Assembly: GCF_034355335.1 (NCBI RefSeq)
Contig: NZ_CP136422.1
Coordinates: 3,630,501 to 3,694,500 of the forward strand
DNA: 64,000 nucleotides
Direction: 5' to 3'
DNA from: Blautia coccoides
GTDB lineage: Bacteria > Bacillota > Clostridia > Lachnospirales > Lachnospiraceae
The translations under genes and the position numbers were made by a program. The notes below the pieces were generated by a model. The model saw only the letters and a program-made list of their open reading frames with translations, ran no database searches and was not told where the DNA came from. Numbering within the stretch: position 1 is the first letter of the stretch; each line of letters begins with the position of its first letter. This document shows positions 16,930-25,281 of the stretch, in pieces.

Positions 16930-18420
16930 TTATTCATATATCTCAACTTCGGAAATACAGTTGTCATTCCATCTGTCGCCCTCATATCCGTTCTTGATGT
17001 AAAGGGATACATAAGACGCCTCCACAGGCTCATCAAAGGATAGACAAAAGGCTTTCATCTCATTGGAAAACTCCACATCCTTTTTCTGGGAGTCTCCCAC
17101 ACTGACAGTCAAAGACGCTGGTCTTGCATTTGCCTCCCACATATTTTCACTTCTCCAGTTTCCAAGATAGAGTACAATATACCGCACCTTGTGAGCCTTG
17201 TCAAAATCCAACCGGATGCCGGTACCCTCTCCCAGTCCGTCTTCTCCCTCCTGCCAGGAGGAAGCAATGTCTCCATCCACAGCACTCGCCGCGCTGTAAT
17301 CATACTTTTCAGAGGACTGCTGGGAATTCTGGTCTGCAGAGGCTATGGAAACTTTCTTAAATTTAGAAAAATCAATACTGTCTGCATCCACCTGTTTGAA
17401 ATAATCCTGTTTCTTTTCCTTCTCTTCTTTCTTCTCTTCCTTTTTTTCCTCTTTCGGCTTTTCTTCCTTATCCGTTTCTTTTTCAGATGCTTTGTCTTTT
17501 TCTTCCGCAGCGGCTTCTCCACTGCTGGCGTCTTTCTTACCGGCATCTGTTTCCTTGCCGCTGTCCGTCTCTTTATCCGTTGAATCCTGTTTATTCTCTG
17601 TATTCTGCGCCTGGGCACCAGCCGTCTTATCCTGCTGTTCCGTCTTGGCGTAATATGCCTTTTTTTCCTCATCCATCTGCTGCATGGTACGCACACCCCA
17701 CAGGATCCCGATCAAAAGACAGACAAGTAAGATACATCCGGATATGAGCCATATAGGATTTTTCTTCTCCGGCTCTCCCCGGTATTTTTCTTTTTTTGTT
17801 TTATCGGCAGTTGCTTTTGAAGCCTGGGTTAAAATATCTTCAAACGGCAGCTCATCCGTGTCTGCAGGATCCACATCTTCATGATCCGCTTTCACAAAAT
17901 CTTCGGCCTGATGATCTTCTGCTTCATATCCCGGACTTACAGATTTATTCTTGTTATCAGCAGCTCTGTGGTCTGTACTTACTGACTCTGTACCGCTGTT
18001 GTCCTCAGTCCTGCGGCCTGCACTTACAGGCTCTGCATCACTGCTGTCCTCACCCCTCTGGCCTGCTATTACCGGCTCTGCACCACTATCATCGGCAGTC
18101 TTATAGCCGTCTGTTGCTGACTCTGCGCTGCTGCTGCCATTAGCCCTATGTTCTGCATTGAACGGCTCATCCTCCCCGGTATTTGGCACATCCCCTTTAT
18201 GTTCCGAAACTGTTTTCTTTTCCGCCTCCGGCGGCTCTTTTTCTGAACCGCTGTCTTTTGCTGCAGCAGCCTCTTTTTTCATGGCCTTCAGTTCTTCATC
18301 ACTTTTATAAAACTCCCAGATGTCGTCCTCATCCATATATTCCTCGAACACCGCTTTTCCGCATTTTGAGCAGAATAAATCGTCGTTGTCCAGTTCATGG
18401 CCGCATCTTTCACACTTCAT
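16930..18420 (-). CDS. zinc-ribbon membrane protein with C-terminal discoidin-like domain
   Basis: A 496-residue protein in four parts. The N-terminus is a zinc ribbon with C3, C6, C17 and C20. Residues about 40-215 are low-complexity and acidic, with several imperfect copies of a unit of about 17 residues (DSGAEPVIAGQRGED, DSSDAEPVSAGRRTED and so on). One transmembrane helix (WLISGCILLVCLLIGILWG) lies near 223-242. After a second Lys/Glu-rich linker, residues about 370-496 form a discoidin/F5-8C-like beta domain (DGDIASSWQEGEDGLGEG ... SEVEIYE). The topology suggests a cytoplasmic zinc ribbon and an external carbohydrate- or wall-binding domain. Its function is unknown. It follows cbiC but is separated from it by a hairpin. 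Confidence 0.8.
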   Translation of the reverse strand: MKCERCGHELDNDDLFCSKCGKAVFEEYMDEDDIWEFYKSDEELKAMKKEAAAAKDSGSEKEPPEAEKKTVSEHKGDVPNTGEDEPFNAEHRANGSSSAESATDGYKTADDSGAEPVIAGQRGEDSSDAEPVSAGRRTEDNSGTESVSTDHRAADNKNKSVSPGYEAEDHQAEDFVKADHEDVDPADTDELPFEDILTQASKATADKTKKEKYRGEPEKKNPIWLISGCILLVCLLIGILWGVRTMQQMDEEKKAYYAKTEQQDKTAGAQAQNTENKQDSTDKETDSGKETDAGKKDASSGEAAAEEKDKASEKETDKEEKPKEEKKEEKKEEKEKKQDYFKQVDADSIDFSKFKKVSIASADQNSQQSSEKYDYSAASAVDGDIASSWQEGEDGLGEGTGIRLDFDKAHKVRYIVLYLGNWRSENMWEANARPASLTVSVGDSQKKDVEFSNEMKAFCLSFDEPVEASYVSLYIKNGYEGDRWNDNCISEVEIYE

Positions 18421-18455
18421 ATTATACTTCCCCTTCCTGCAATTTCACTTCGCAT

Positions 18456-18502
18456 GCTGCTGTTCAAAGCTCTGCCAAGAGCACAGTTCTGTGAACAGCA
18501 GC
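18456..18502 (-). other. intergenic hairpin between cbiC and the zinc-ribbon gene
   Basis: Perfect 11-base arms GCTGCTGTTCA (18456-18466) and TGAACAGCAGC (18492-18502) around a 25-base loop. There is no T-tract on either side, so it is not a standard terminator. It may be a processing or stability element at the end of the cob operon. Confidence 0.5.
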
Positions 18503-18529
18503 CTCCGCATTTGAAGGTCTTATCCCTTA

Positions 18530-19180
18530 TTATTTCCAGTAATCCCTCTCATTATCGATCATATAGAGAAGCGCATTGCAGATACACGCAGCGATATTAC
18601 TGCCGCCCTTTCTTCCCCTTGCCACAATGTAAGGTACGTCTGTCTCCATGATCATTTCCTTAGATTGTACCACATTTACAAAGCCTACGGGAACCCCTAT
18701 TATAAGATATGGCGAAATTTTCCCCTCCTGTATCAATTCATGCAGGCGTACCAAAGCCGTGGGCGCATTTCCAATGGCGAATATAAGAGGCTTTCCCATA
18801 GACGCAGCTTTATCCATACTTGCCACCGCCCGCGTTGTCCCCTGACTCTTTGCGGAAAAAGCCACATCCTCATCAGACATAAAACAGAAAACATCCCCGC
18901 CGAACTTTGCCAGCGCTTTCTTATTAATGCCTGCCTTTGCCATCTGTGTGTCTGTCACAATACACGCACCCTTTTTAATGGCATCAATTGCTTTCTCCAC
19001 TGCATGTTCAGAAAAGCAGAGATTATCTGCATATTCAAAATCAGCGCTTGTATGGATACAGCGCTTTACGATCAGCTCTGTACCGGGAACCAGTTTTTTG
19101 TCCCCCAGCTCCTCTGTGATGATCTCAAAGCTTCTGGTTTCAATCTCTTTTGGTTTTACATTCTCTAATTCTGTTTTCAT
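18530..19180 (-). CDS. cbiC: cobalt-precorrin-8 methylmutase
   Basis: Moves the C11 methyl group to C12 to give cobyrinate, the last ring rearrangement of corrin formation. The 216 residues match the family. Recognisable blocks are the start 'IETRSFEIITEEL', RCIHTSADFEYADNLCF with the catalytic His, IVTDTQMAKAGI, and FAIGNAPTALVRLHELI near the substrate site. It is the last cob gene in the operon and starts 14 bases after cobQ. Confidence 0.96.
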   Translation of the reverse strand: MKTELENVKPKEIETRSFEIITEELGDKKLVPGTELIVKRCIHTSADFEYADNLCFSEHAVEKAIDAIKKGACIVTDTQMAKAGINKKALAKFGGDVFCFMSDEDVAFSAKSQGTTRAVASMDKAASMGKPLIFAIGNAPTALVRLHELIQEGKISPYLIIGVPVGFVNVVQSKEMIMETDVPYIVARGRKGGSNIAACICNALLYMIDNERDYWK

Positions 19181-19194
19181 CTCATCCGCCCTTT

Positions 19195-20703
19195 CTAAAT
19201 GCCGGCTTCCAGGATCTCGTATATCTTTTTCATATCCAGATGTTTCCTCAGCTCACTTGCCAGGATATCATACTGTGTTTCCTTAAATTCCGCAAAATCC
19301 ACACCTGTCATCTGACTTACATCCAGGCCTTTCAAATCTCCAATGGCCTCCACTATCTTCTTTGCCACTTCTTCCTTGTCAAAAATACCATGCACGTAAG
19401 AGCCGTATACATTTCCTTTATAAGCTCCATCCTCTTTTGACGTACCCTTTACCGTATCCATAATGTTCACAAGAGGCCTGGCTCCTTCTCTCAGGGTAGA
19501 CACACCCATATGGATCTCATATCCCTCCAGTTTCACCCCTGTGAGTCCTTTTAAGGCGCCCTGCACATTTGGGAAGCTTCCTTCCACTCTGGTTCTTGTC
19601 TTAGCCCCCTGAAATACCGTATCCATAGGAAGAAGTCCCATGCCTTTTATCTGACCGCCTGCTTCCACATTGTCAGGATCAGACAGGGTCTCTCCCAGCA
19701 TCTGATAGCCTCCGCACACACCAAATATGATCTTGCCTTCTGCGGCTTTTTTCAAGATTGCTGCTTCCAATCCGTTCTGCCGCATCCAAAGAAGGTCTTC
19801 CATGGTGTTCTTGGATCCCGGAAGCACGATCATGTCAGGATTTTTCAGTTCCCGGACAGTTTTCACATAACGCACCGATACCCCGGGAATCACCTCCAGC
19901 GCGTTAAAATCCGTAAAATTGGAAATACGCGGAATGCGGATCACGGCAATGTCGATCAGATCCACTTCCTGTTTCCCGTCAAAACGCTCTGTCAGGCTGT
20001 CCTCATCCTCCACCTCAATATTTAGATAAGGGGCCACTCCTACCACGGGAATGCCGCTTTTTTTCTCCAGCATTTCAATACCGGGGTCCAAAATGGTTTT
20101 ATCTCCACGGAATTTATTGATGATCATACCCTTGACGATTTCTCTTTCGTCCTCCTCAAGAAGCATCACCGTACCGATCAACTGCGCAAATACGCCGCCC
20201 CGGTCAATATCTCCCACCAGAAGCACCGGTGCCTTTGCCGTTTTAGCCATTCCCATATTGACAATGTCTTCCCGCTTCAGATTGATCTCCGCCGGACTGC
20301 CCGCACCTTCGATCACTACAATATCATACTCGGACGCCAATTTATCATAAGCTTTCTTAACTTCCGGTATCAGGTTCTTTTTATAGGCAAAATATTCCCT
20401 TGCACTCATGGTCCCCAGAACCTCTCCGTTTACGATCACCTGGCTGCCCGTCTCATTGGTGGGCTTTAATAAAATCGGGTTCATATACACAGAAGGAGTG
20501 ATCCCCGCCGCCTCAGCCTGCATCACCTGCGCGCGTCCCATCTCCAAGCCCTCCTCCGTGATAAAGGAATTGAGTGCCATGTTCTGTGATTTAAAAGGCG
20601 CCACTTTATATCCGTCCTGTTTAAAAATACGGCACAGTCCAGCCGTCAGAAGACTCTTTCCCGCATTGGACATGGTCCCCTGCACCATAATTGCTTTTGC
20701 CAT
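19195..20703 (-). CDS. cobQ/cbiP: cobyric acid synthase
   Basis: Amidates four side chains of adenosylcobyrinic a,c-diamide using glutamine and ATP. The 502 residues contain the N-terminal dethiobiotin-synthetase-like ATPase ([19 protein letters not shown]) and a C-terminal class I glutamine amidotransferase with the nucleophile Cys in [12 protein letters not shown] and the His in [10 protein letters not shown]. Upstream, the 22-base tandem repeat lies between it and cobD. The start ATG overlaps a TAA of a tiny ORF inside the repeat. Confidence 0.96.
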   Translation of the reverse strand: MAKAIMVQGTMSNAGKSLLTAGLCRIFKQDGYKVAPFKSQNMALNSFITEEGLEMGRAQVMQAEAAGITPSVYMNPILLKPTNETGSQVIVNGEVLGTMSAREYFAYKKNLIPEVKKAYDKLASEYDIVVIEGAGSPAEINLKREDIVNMGMAKTAKAPVLLVGDIDRGGVFAQLIGTVMLLEEDEREIVKGMIINKFRGDKTILDPGIEMLEKKSGIPVVGVAPYLNIEVEDEDSLTERFDGKQEVDLIDIAVIRIPRISNFTDFNALEVIPGVSVRYVKTVRELKNPDMIVLPGSKNTMEDLLWMRQNGLEAAILKKAAEGKIIFGVCGGYQMLGETLSDPDNVEAGGQIKGMGLLPMDTVFQGAKTRTRVEGSFPNVQGALKGLTGVKLEGYEIHMGVSTLREGARPLVNIMDTVKGTSKEDGAYKGNVYGSYVHGIFDKEEVAKKIVEAIGDLKGLDVSQMTGVDFAEFKETQYDILASELRKHLDMKKIYEILEAGI

Positions 20704-20718
20704 TATCTGCTACCTACC

Positions 20719-20806
20719 TTTCTCTTGGCGTATCTATTCATTTCTTTTAGCGTATCTGTTCACTTTTCTTGGCGTATCTGTTCATTTTTCTTGGCGTATC
20801 TGTTCA
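20719..20806 (-). repeat. four tandem 22-bp repeats between cobD and cobQ
   Basis: The core CTTGGCGTATCTGTTCA recurs with its last base at 20740, 20762, 20784 and 20806, an exact 22-base period with a few mismatches. On the minus strand each unit begins ATG, ATG, GTG and ATG and reads as M-N-R-Y-A-K-K/R. Because 22 is not a multiple of three, each unit is in a different frame and each tiny ORF stops within a neighbouring unit. The first ATG overlaps the cobD stop (TGATG) and the last ORF stop overlaps the cobQ start (TAATG). Confidence 0.85.
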
Positions 20807-21868
20807 TCATTCCTTCCGACTGTCCGGGGCCTGTATCTCTTCAAGCACCTGCAGGAGCCTGTTATTTTCTTCCCTTAGCCTTACAGCGATCCTGTAATAC
20901 CCTTTGGACAGTCCGTAATAGTTGCTGCAGTCCCGGATCAAAATGCCTCTTTCAAGACATTGCTCATAAAGATTCTCCGGTCCTTTGAAAAATATGTAAT
21001 TGGCACTGGAGGCAAAGGTCTGATATCCCAGATGTCCCATGCTTTCCAAAAGCCGGGTGCGCTCCCTGTGTATAGCCTCCATGGATCTTTCCACGTATTC
21101 CTTCTCCGAAAGAGCCGCGATTCCCGCTTCCTGAGCCAAAACGGACACATTCCAGGGCTGGGTCACCAACTGCATTTTTTCAAGCAGCAGCCCGTTCCCG
21201 CACAGGGCGTATCCCAGTCTCACACCTGCCATGGCATAGCGCTTTGTAAAAGCCTTGAGCAAAAAAAGGTCTGGATTTTGTTCTAAAAACGGTTTCATGG
21301 TATGCTCTTGGGGATATTCCACAAAATCTACAAAACACTCATCCAGCATAAGGATACAGCCGCATTTCTGACAGCGAAGCAGCACTTCCTCTAAAAAATC
21401 CTGCTCCATGAGCACACCGGTGGGATTATTGGGATTACAAAGAAAAACCATATCCAATTCCTCTGTGATACACTCCAAAAAATCCCTTCCCACAAAAAAT
21501 CCGGTATCCTCTTTCAGTACATAGCGCTTCATTTCACAGTCCACTGTGGCAAGAGCCTGCTCATATTCCGCAAATGTCGGCGCAGGAAGCAGAGCCTTTT
21601 TCGGCTTTAATGCCAGCACCAGGGCAAAGATCAGATCAGCCGCACCGTTTCCGCAGATGATCTGCTCTGCCGGAACCCCTTCATAATGGCTGATGGCTTC
21701 TCTGAGCCGCTCACATTTTACATCCGGATAATGGCAGACCTGCTCCATAGCCCGGGCCACAGCTTGTTTTACAGACTCGGGCGTGCCGAAGGGATTGCAG
21801 TTTGCGGAAAAATCCGTCACATTCTGATGGCGGTAGACATCACCGCCATGTGCATGGTAACTTATCAT
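20807..21868 (-). CDS. cobD: L-threonine-O-3-phosphate decarboxylase
   Basis: A PLP-dependent fold-type I enzyme that makes (R)-1-amino-2-propanol phosphate, the nucleotide-loop linker of cobalamin. The 353 residues resemble histidinol-phosphate aminotransferase: FSANCNPFGTP at the start, CGNGAADLIFAL, FLCNPNNPTGVL, LDECFVDF, and the PLP lysine in LKAFTKRYAMAGVRLGY. Cobalamin-operon context (11 bases after cbiB) separates it from true HisC. A GGAG ribosome binding site precedes the ATG. Confidence 0.93.
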   Translation of the reverse strand: MISYHAHGGDVYRHQNVTDFSANCNPFGTPESVKQAVARAMEQVCHYPDVKCERLREAISHYEGVPAEQIICGNGAADLIFALVLALKPKKALLPAPTFAEYEQALATVDCEMKRYVLKEDTGFFVGRDFLECITEELDMVFLCNPNNPTGVLMEQDFLEEVLLRCQKCGCILMLDECFVDFVEYPQEHTMKPFLEQNPDLFLLKAFTKRYAMAGVRLGYALCGNGLLLEKMQLVTQPWNVSVLAQEAGIAALSEKEYVERSMEAIHRERTRLLESMGHLGYQTFASSANYIFFKGPENLYEQCLERGILIRDCSNYYGLSKGYYRIAVRLREENNRLLQVLEEIQAPDSRKE

Positions 21869-21879
21869 CTGTTTTCTCC

Positions 21880-22851
21880 TTACAGTAACATAAAAATCCC
21901 CATACGGATCAGTGCAAAAAACGCAGTCCCCAGGGCAGCGCTTACATACAGAAGGCGGTTTGCCCTTGGAATGTCCTCTATCTCCACTTCCCTGAGGGCA
22001 TCACCGATGGTGGGTTTTTCATATAATTTTCCGAAATAAAAAGCATTTCCCGCAAGCTGGATATCCAGCGCGCCTGCCATGACTGCCTCTGTCTGGGCAG
22101 AGTTGGGGCTTGCATGATTATATCGGTCTCTCAAAAATATCTTCTTCGCATTTTTCCAGTCAAAGCCGGCACACATTGAGGCAAGTATCATCAGCCAGGC
22201 GCTGATCCTGGCCGGTATATAATTGGCGATATCATCCAGTTTGGCAGCGTACCGGCCAAAATTCAGGTATTTGTCATTTTTATACCCCACCATGGAATCC
22301 ATGGTATTAATTCCCTTATACAGAAACATCAGGGCAGGCCCCCCTATAGCCATGTAAAAAAGGGGCGCTATGATCCCATCGGATGTGTTTTCCGCAATAG
22401 TCTCTACTGCCGCTTTTGTCACACCGGCTGCAGACAGACTTTTGGTATCTCTCCCAACGATCATGGAAACCGCATTTCTTGCCCCGGGCAGGTCCTGCTT
22501 TTTCAGTTCCTCATACACCCGCATACTCTCATCCTTCAGCGACTTTACTGCCAGCATCTGATAACACAAAAACGTCTCCACCACGATTCCCAGAACTGTG
22601 TGGATATGGTATGCCAGATACAATAGCAGAAATGTGATCCCTCCGCTTCCAATACAGATCAACAGCACCAGGAAAAACCCAGCCGTCCTTTCCCCCTTTG
22701 CGGTTTTAGGAAAAGCAGATCTCAGTAATTTTTCAAGCAGCGATATCCCGTTTCCAATGATGCGAACAGGATGATACAGCCATCTGGGATCTCCCAAAAG
22801 CAAATCTATCAAAAAGCCCAGTATCAGGGCCAGTGCTGTCCATTTCACCAT
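21880..22851 (-). CDS. cbiB: adenosylcobinamide-phosphate synthase
   Basis: A membrane enzyme that attaches aminopropanol phosphate to adenosylcobyric acid. Its 323 residues have several transmembrane helices. The family blocks LLGDPRWLYHPVRIIG at the N-terminus, ENTSDGIIAPLFY, NTMDSMVGYKNDKYLNFGRYAAKLDDIANYIPAR (shown in part) and the SPNSAQTEAVMAGAL region are present. Its start overlaps the end of cobC by seven bases. Confidence 0.96.
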   Translation of the reverse strand: MVKWTALALILGFLIDLLLGDPRWLYHPVRIIGNGISLLEKLLRSAFPKTAKGERTAGFFLVLLICIGSGGITFLLLYLAYHIHTVLGIVVETFLCYQMLAVKSLKDESMRVYEELKKQDLPGARNAVSMIVGRDTKSLSAAGVTKAAVETIAENTSDGIIAPLFYMAIGGPALMFLYKGINTMDSMVGYKNDKYLNFGRYAAKLDDIANYIPARISAWLMILASMCAGFDWKNAKKIFLRDRYNHASPNSAQTEAVMAGALDIQLAGNAFYFGKLYEKPTIGDALREVEIEDIPRANRLLYVSAALGTAFFALIRMGIFMLL

Positions 22852-23462
22852 ATCTTGTCAAATCCTTCCTGTGTATATTTGCCGGTCACCTCTATCTTTT
22901 GGCTGTCTCTCCATTTTGTTTCTTCAGCCCATACTTCGTAACCCTGTGCGTTCTTTACCTGCCATTCAAAGTAACTCCTGCCCGGATCCGCGCATGCGCT
23001 TAAAATACTCATAATGGTTCCCCCGTGCACCACAAAAGCTGCTGTGTGCAGTTTCTCCTTCAGACACTGCTCCACACACCGGGCAAAACCTTCCACGCAC
23101 CGCTTTTGAAACATCTTCTGGCTTTCCCCTTCCGGAAAGGGCAGGGTTCCGTTGCTGTCGATCCATGCCTGGTATCGGGGTTCCCCTGACAGCTCCTGAT
23201 AATTCTTATTCTCAAAAATCCCAAAATCACATTCTTTTAAATGTTCTTCTGTCTCTTTTTTAGCTCCCGGAAACAAAATTTCCGCGGTCTCCCTGCACCG
23301 CCGCATGGGGCTTACAAAAACCCGCTGTACAGGCGGGTAAGAAAAGTTTTCAAGCAATCGGATTCCCTCTTCGCAGAGAGGCTCGTCTGTGCGGGCGCCG
23401 ATATAACGTCCCAGCTTGTTCCCCGCCGTCATGGAATGGCGGATCAATAGGATCTTAACCAT
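22845..23462 (-). CDS. cobC: histidine phosphatase, probable alpha-ribazole phosphatase
   Basis: A 205-residue member of the phosphoglycerate-mutase-like histidine phosphatases. In the cob context it should remove phosphate from alpha-ribazole-5'-phosphate or the cobalamin phosphate. The N-terminal catalytic motif is LIRHSMTAGN, so the common RHG reads RHS. The other elements are present: ECDFGIFENKNYQEL and the second His in FVVHGGTIMSIL. Overlaps of eight bases upstream and seven downstream show tight coupling. Confidence 0.85.
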   Translation of the reverse strand: MVKILLIRHSMTAGNKLGRYIGARTDEPLCEEGIRLLENFSYPPVQRVFVSPMRRCRETAEILFPGAKKETEEHLKECDFGIFENKNYQELSGEPRYQAWIDSNGTLPFPEGESQKMFQKRCVEGFARCVEQCLKEKLHTAAFVVHGGTIMSILSACADPGRSYFEWQVKNAQGYEVWAEETKWRDSQKIEVTGKYTQEGFDKIW

Positions 23463-23838
23463 TTTTTATCACCGTCCCGATCCCACAGGTCACGCGGACA
23501 ACACATTTTGCCGCGGCTGCCATCCTGGTGCAGATCCTGCCCACAGCCTCCCTGTATTTCCTGTCAAAGGCATCCACAGGCACCACACCATATCCCAATT
23601 CATTGCTTATGAGCACAATGTCAGGATTTACCCGAAGCAGCTCCTCCTCCAAATGGGACATATCCCTGTCTTCCTGCAGTCTTGCACGGATCCATTCATG
23701 AAAATGATACAGGCATCTACAGGTGAAGATATCCTCATAGGAAGCATTGGCTCCGTCCTTCATATCCTTTTCCCCAATGCCCTGAACCTTTGCATATTCC
23801 TTCTTTCCCTGGAACGCTCCGCCTATGATCAACTGCAT
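23455..23838 (-). CDS. CobU-like protein with degenerate P-loop
   Basis: A short (127 aa) relative of adenosylcobinamide kinase/guanylyltransferase. The N-terminal P-loop is degraded to GGAFQGKKEYA, and the guanylyl-accepting His motif (RHRxxR) is absent. The C-terminal part keeps the canonical CobU block ISNELGYGVVPVD ... YREAVGRICTRMAAAA. The frame extends to 23916, but the ATG at 23838 has GGAGG upstream and aligns with CobU starts. It lies between cobS and cobC, so it is probably expressed with them. It may be a regulatory or structural partner of the other CobU, or a decaying copy. Confidence 0.75.
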   Translation of the reverse strand: MQLIIGGAFQGKKEYAKVQGIGEKDMKDGANASYEDIFTCRCLYHFHEWIRARLQEDRDMSHLEEELLRVNPDIVLISNELGYGVVPVDAFDRKYREAVGRICTRMAAAAKCVVRVTCGIGTVIKNG

Positions 23839-23924
23839 ATGTCTTTCCTCCATTCTTTTTCCAAAACATATCCGAAAATTCCCGCCGGCCTGCCGGGCAT
23901 TTACCAAACAACTCAAATACGATT

Positions 23925-24713
23925 TTACAGACAGCGCACAACCACCTCACCGATCACTGTGAACAGGGCTATGACAAGTTCACAGATCTGCATGTGGAAA
24001 CCAGCCAGATCGCCTGTGATCCCTCCAAACTGTTTCATGGACATGCGGTAATAGTACAGATATTCCAGTGCAGCGCCCAATACGGCAAAGCCTCCGATCA
24101 CCGGCTGATACAGAACCATCATCACTGCCGATACCAGGGCAAACACAACAGAGACCACTCTGACCGCGTTTTTCTGGGCGCCGTCTGAAAAAGTGGCTGC
24201 CAGTCCCGTATTCTTCGCCATGGGAAAGGATGCTATAGAAAACGCCCCCATCCCTCTGGAGAGTACGAATCCCATACACACAACCGGAAGCCCTGCTGCG
24301 GTCAGTTCACTGTAAACGCCAAAATACAGGAGGAAATAGCAGATTCCCACAATAATGGCAAAGGCACCTGCATTGGAATCTTTTAAGATTTCCAGTTTCT
24401 TCTCCCTGGGCTGATAGGAATTCAGGGCATCTGAGGTGTCCAAAAGGCCATCTAAATGGATTCCTCCGCTGACAAGAACCGGGATCAGGAGCAGCACAAT
24501 GGTGATAAAGACACGGCTGTCCAGAAAATTCCAGGCATAGGTCCCCCAAAGCCAGGAAAGTCCGCCGATCACAACACCGATCAACGGAAAAAAGCACATG
24601 ACATACCGCATATTTTCCTTTGTCCACTCACTCTGGGGCATAGGAATCTTAGAATACATAGAAAAAGCTATCTTAAAACTGTTCCAAAACTGTCCCGCCT
24701 TACTCTGTCTCAT
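23925..24713 (-). CDS. cobS: adenosylcobinamide-GDP ribazoletransferase (cobalamin synthase)
   Basis: A membrane enzyme joining adenosylcobinamide-GDP with alpha-ribazole (phosphate) to complete the nucleotide loop. Its 262 residues carry the conserved cytoplasmic segment GGIHLDGLLDTSDAL with metal-binding acidic residues, and several transmembrane helices. The frame opens at 24776, but the ATG at 24713 inside the end of cobU, with GGGGGA just upstream, is the likely start and gives the usual length. Confidence 0.93.
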   Translation of the reverse strand: MRQSKAGQFWNSFKIAFSMYSKIPMPQSEWTKENMRYVMCFFPLIGVVIGGLSWLWGTYAWNFLDSRVFITIVLLLIPVLVSGGIHLDGLLDTSDALNSYQPREKKLEILKDSNAGAFAIIVGICYFLLYFGVYSELTAAGLPVVCMGFVLSRGMGAFSIASFPMAKNTGLAATFSDGAQKNAVRVVSVVFALVSAVMMVLYQPVIGGFAVLGAALEYLYYYRMSMKQFGGITGDLAGFHMQICELVIALFTVIGEVVVRCL

Positions 24714-25263
24714 GGTCTGTTTCCCCCATCCTGTCTTCCTTATCTGTTCTACTCTTGTATATGAGGGGAATGCCATACACCACCTCTGTCACCTGACAGG
24801 CCCGGCGTGCAGTCTCCCGGTTGATCTCCCCCAGGTAACTCTGGTACCGCCTGGTCTCCTCATCATACTCGATACCGTCTGAAAAAATTTCATTTGTCAC
24901 GATCACCAGCTCTGCTGCCTGGGCTTCCAGGGAGGCGATTCCCTCCAGAACCGCCTCCACAGTCCTCTCCTTAGCGCCGTCTTCCTGAAACATCTCATTG
25001 GCCGTCAGGTTGGACAGACACTCCAGAAGCACACAGGCGCCTTTCGGCACCTGCACATGCTTCAGACCTGTATAACACTCTATGGTTGTAAATTTCTTTT
25101 CAGCCCGCATACGCCTGTGGCGTTCCACACGCTTTTTACTCTCCTCATCAAAGGGGTACATGGTAGCGATATAGATTCTCTCACAGTCACCAAAGCCTGT
25201 CAGTACATCCTCTGCATAGGCAGATTTTCCGCTTCCGCTTCCCCCTGTCACCAAAGTTATCAT
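24700..25263 (-). CDS. cobU: adenosylcobinamide kinase / guanylyltransferase
   Basis: Phosphorylates adenosylcobinamide and transfers GMP to it. The 187 residues contain an intact P-loop VTGGSGSGKSAYAE and the guanylyl-accepting His in VERHRRMRAEK, followed by ECLSNLTANEMF. The later block, normally SNExGxGxVP, is here TNEIFSDGIEYDEETRRY, an unusual divergence. The missing motif is preserved in the other CobU-like protein encoded after cobS. It starts 18 bases after cobT. Confidence 0.92.
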   Translation of the reverse strand: MITLVTGGSGSGKSAYAEDVLTGFGDCERIYIATMYPFDEESKKRVERHRRMRAEKKFTTIECYTGLKHVQVPKGACVLLECLSNLTANEMFQEDGAKERTVEAVLEGIASLEAQAAELVIVTNEIFSDGIEYDEETRRYQSYLGEINRETARRACQVTEVVYGIPLIYKSRTDKEDRMGETDHETE

Positions 25264-25281
25264 ATTTTGCCCCGCTGTCCT

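Noticed and set aside
17343..17696. Arg/Lys-rich 117-residue frame inside the zinc-ribbon gene
   Set aside because: A frame-shifted reading of the Lys/Glu-rich linker; no ribosome binding site.
20719..20806. Tandem repeats considered as a CRISPR array
   Set aside because: The 22-base period has no unique spacers and there are no cas genes nearby.
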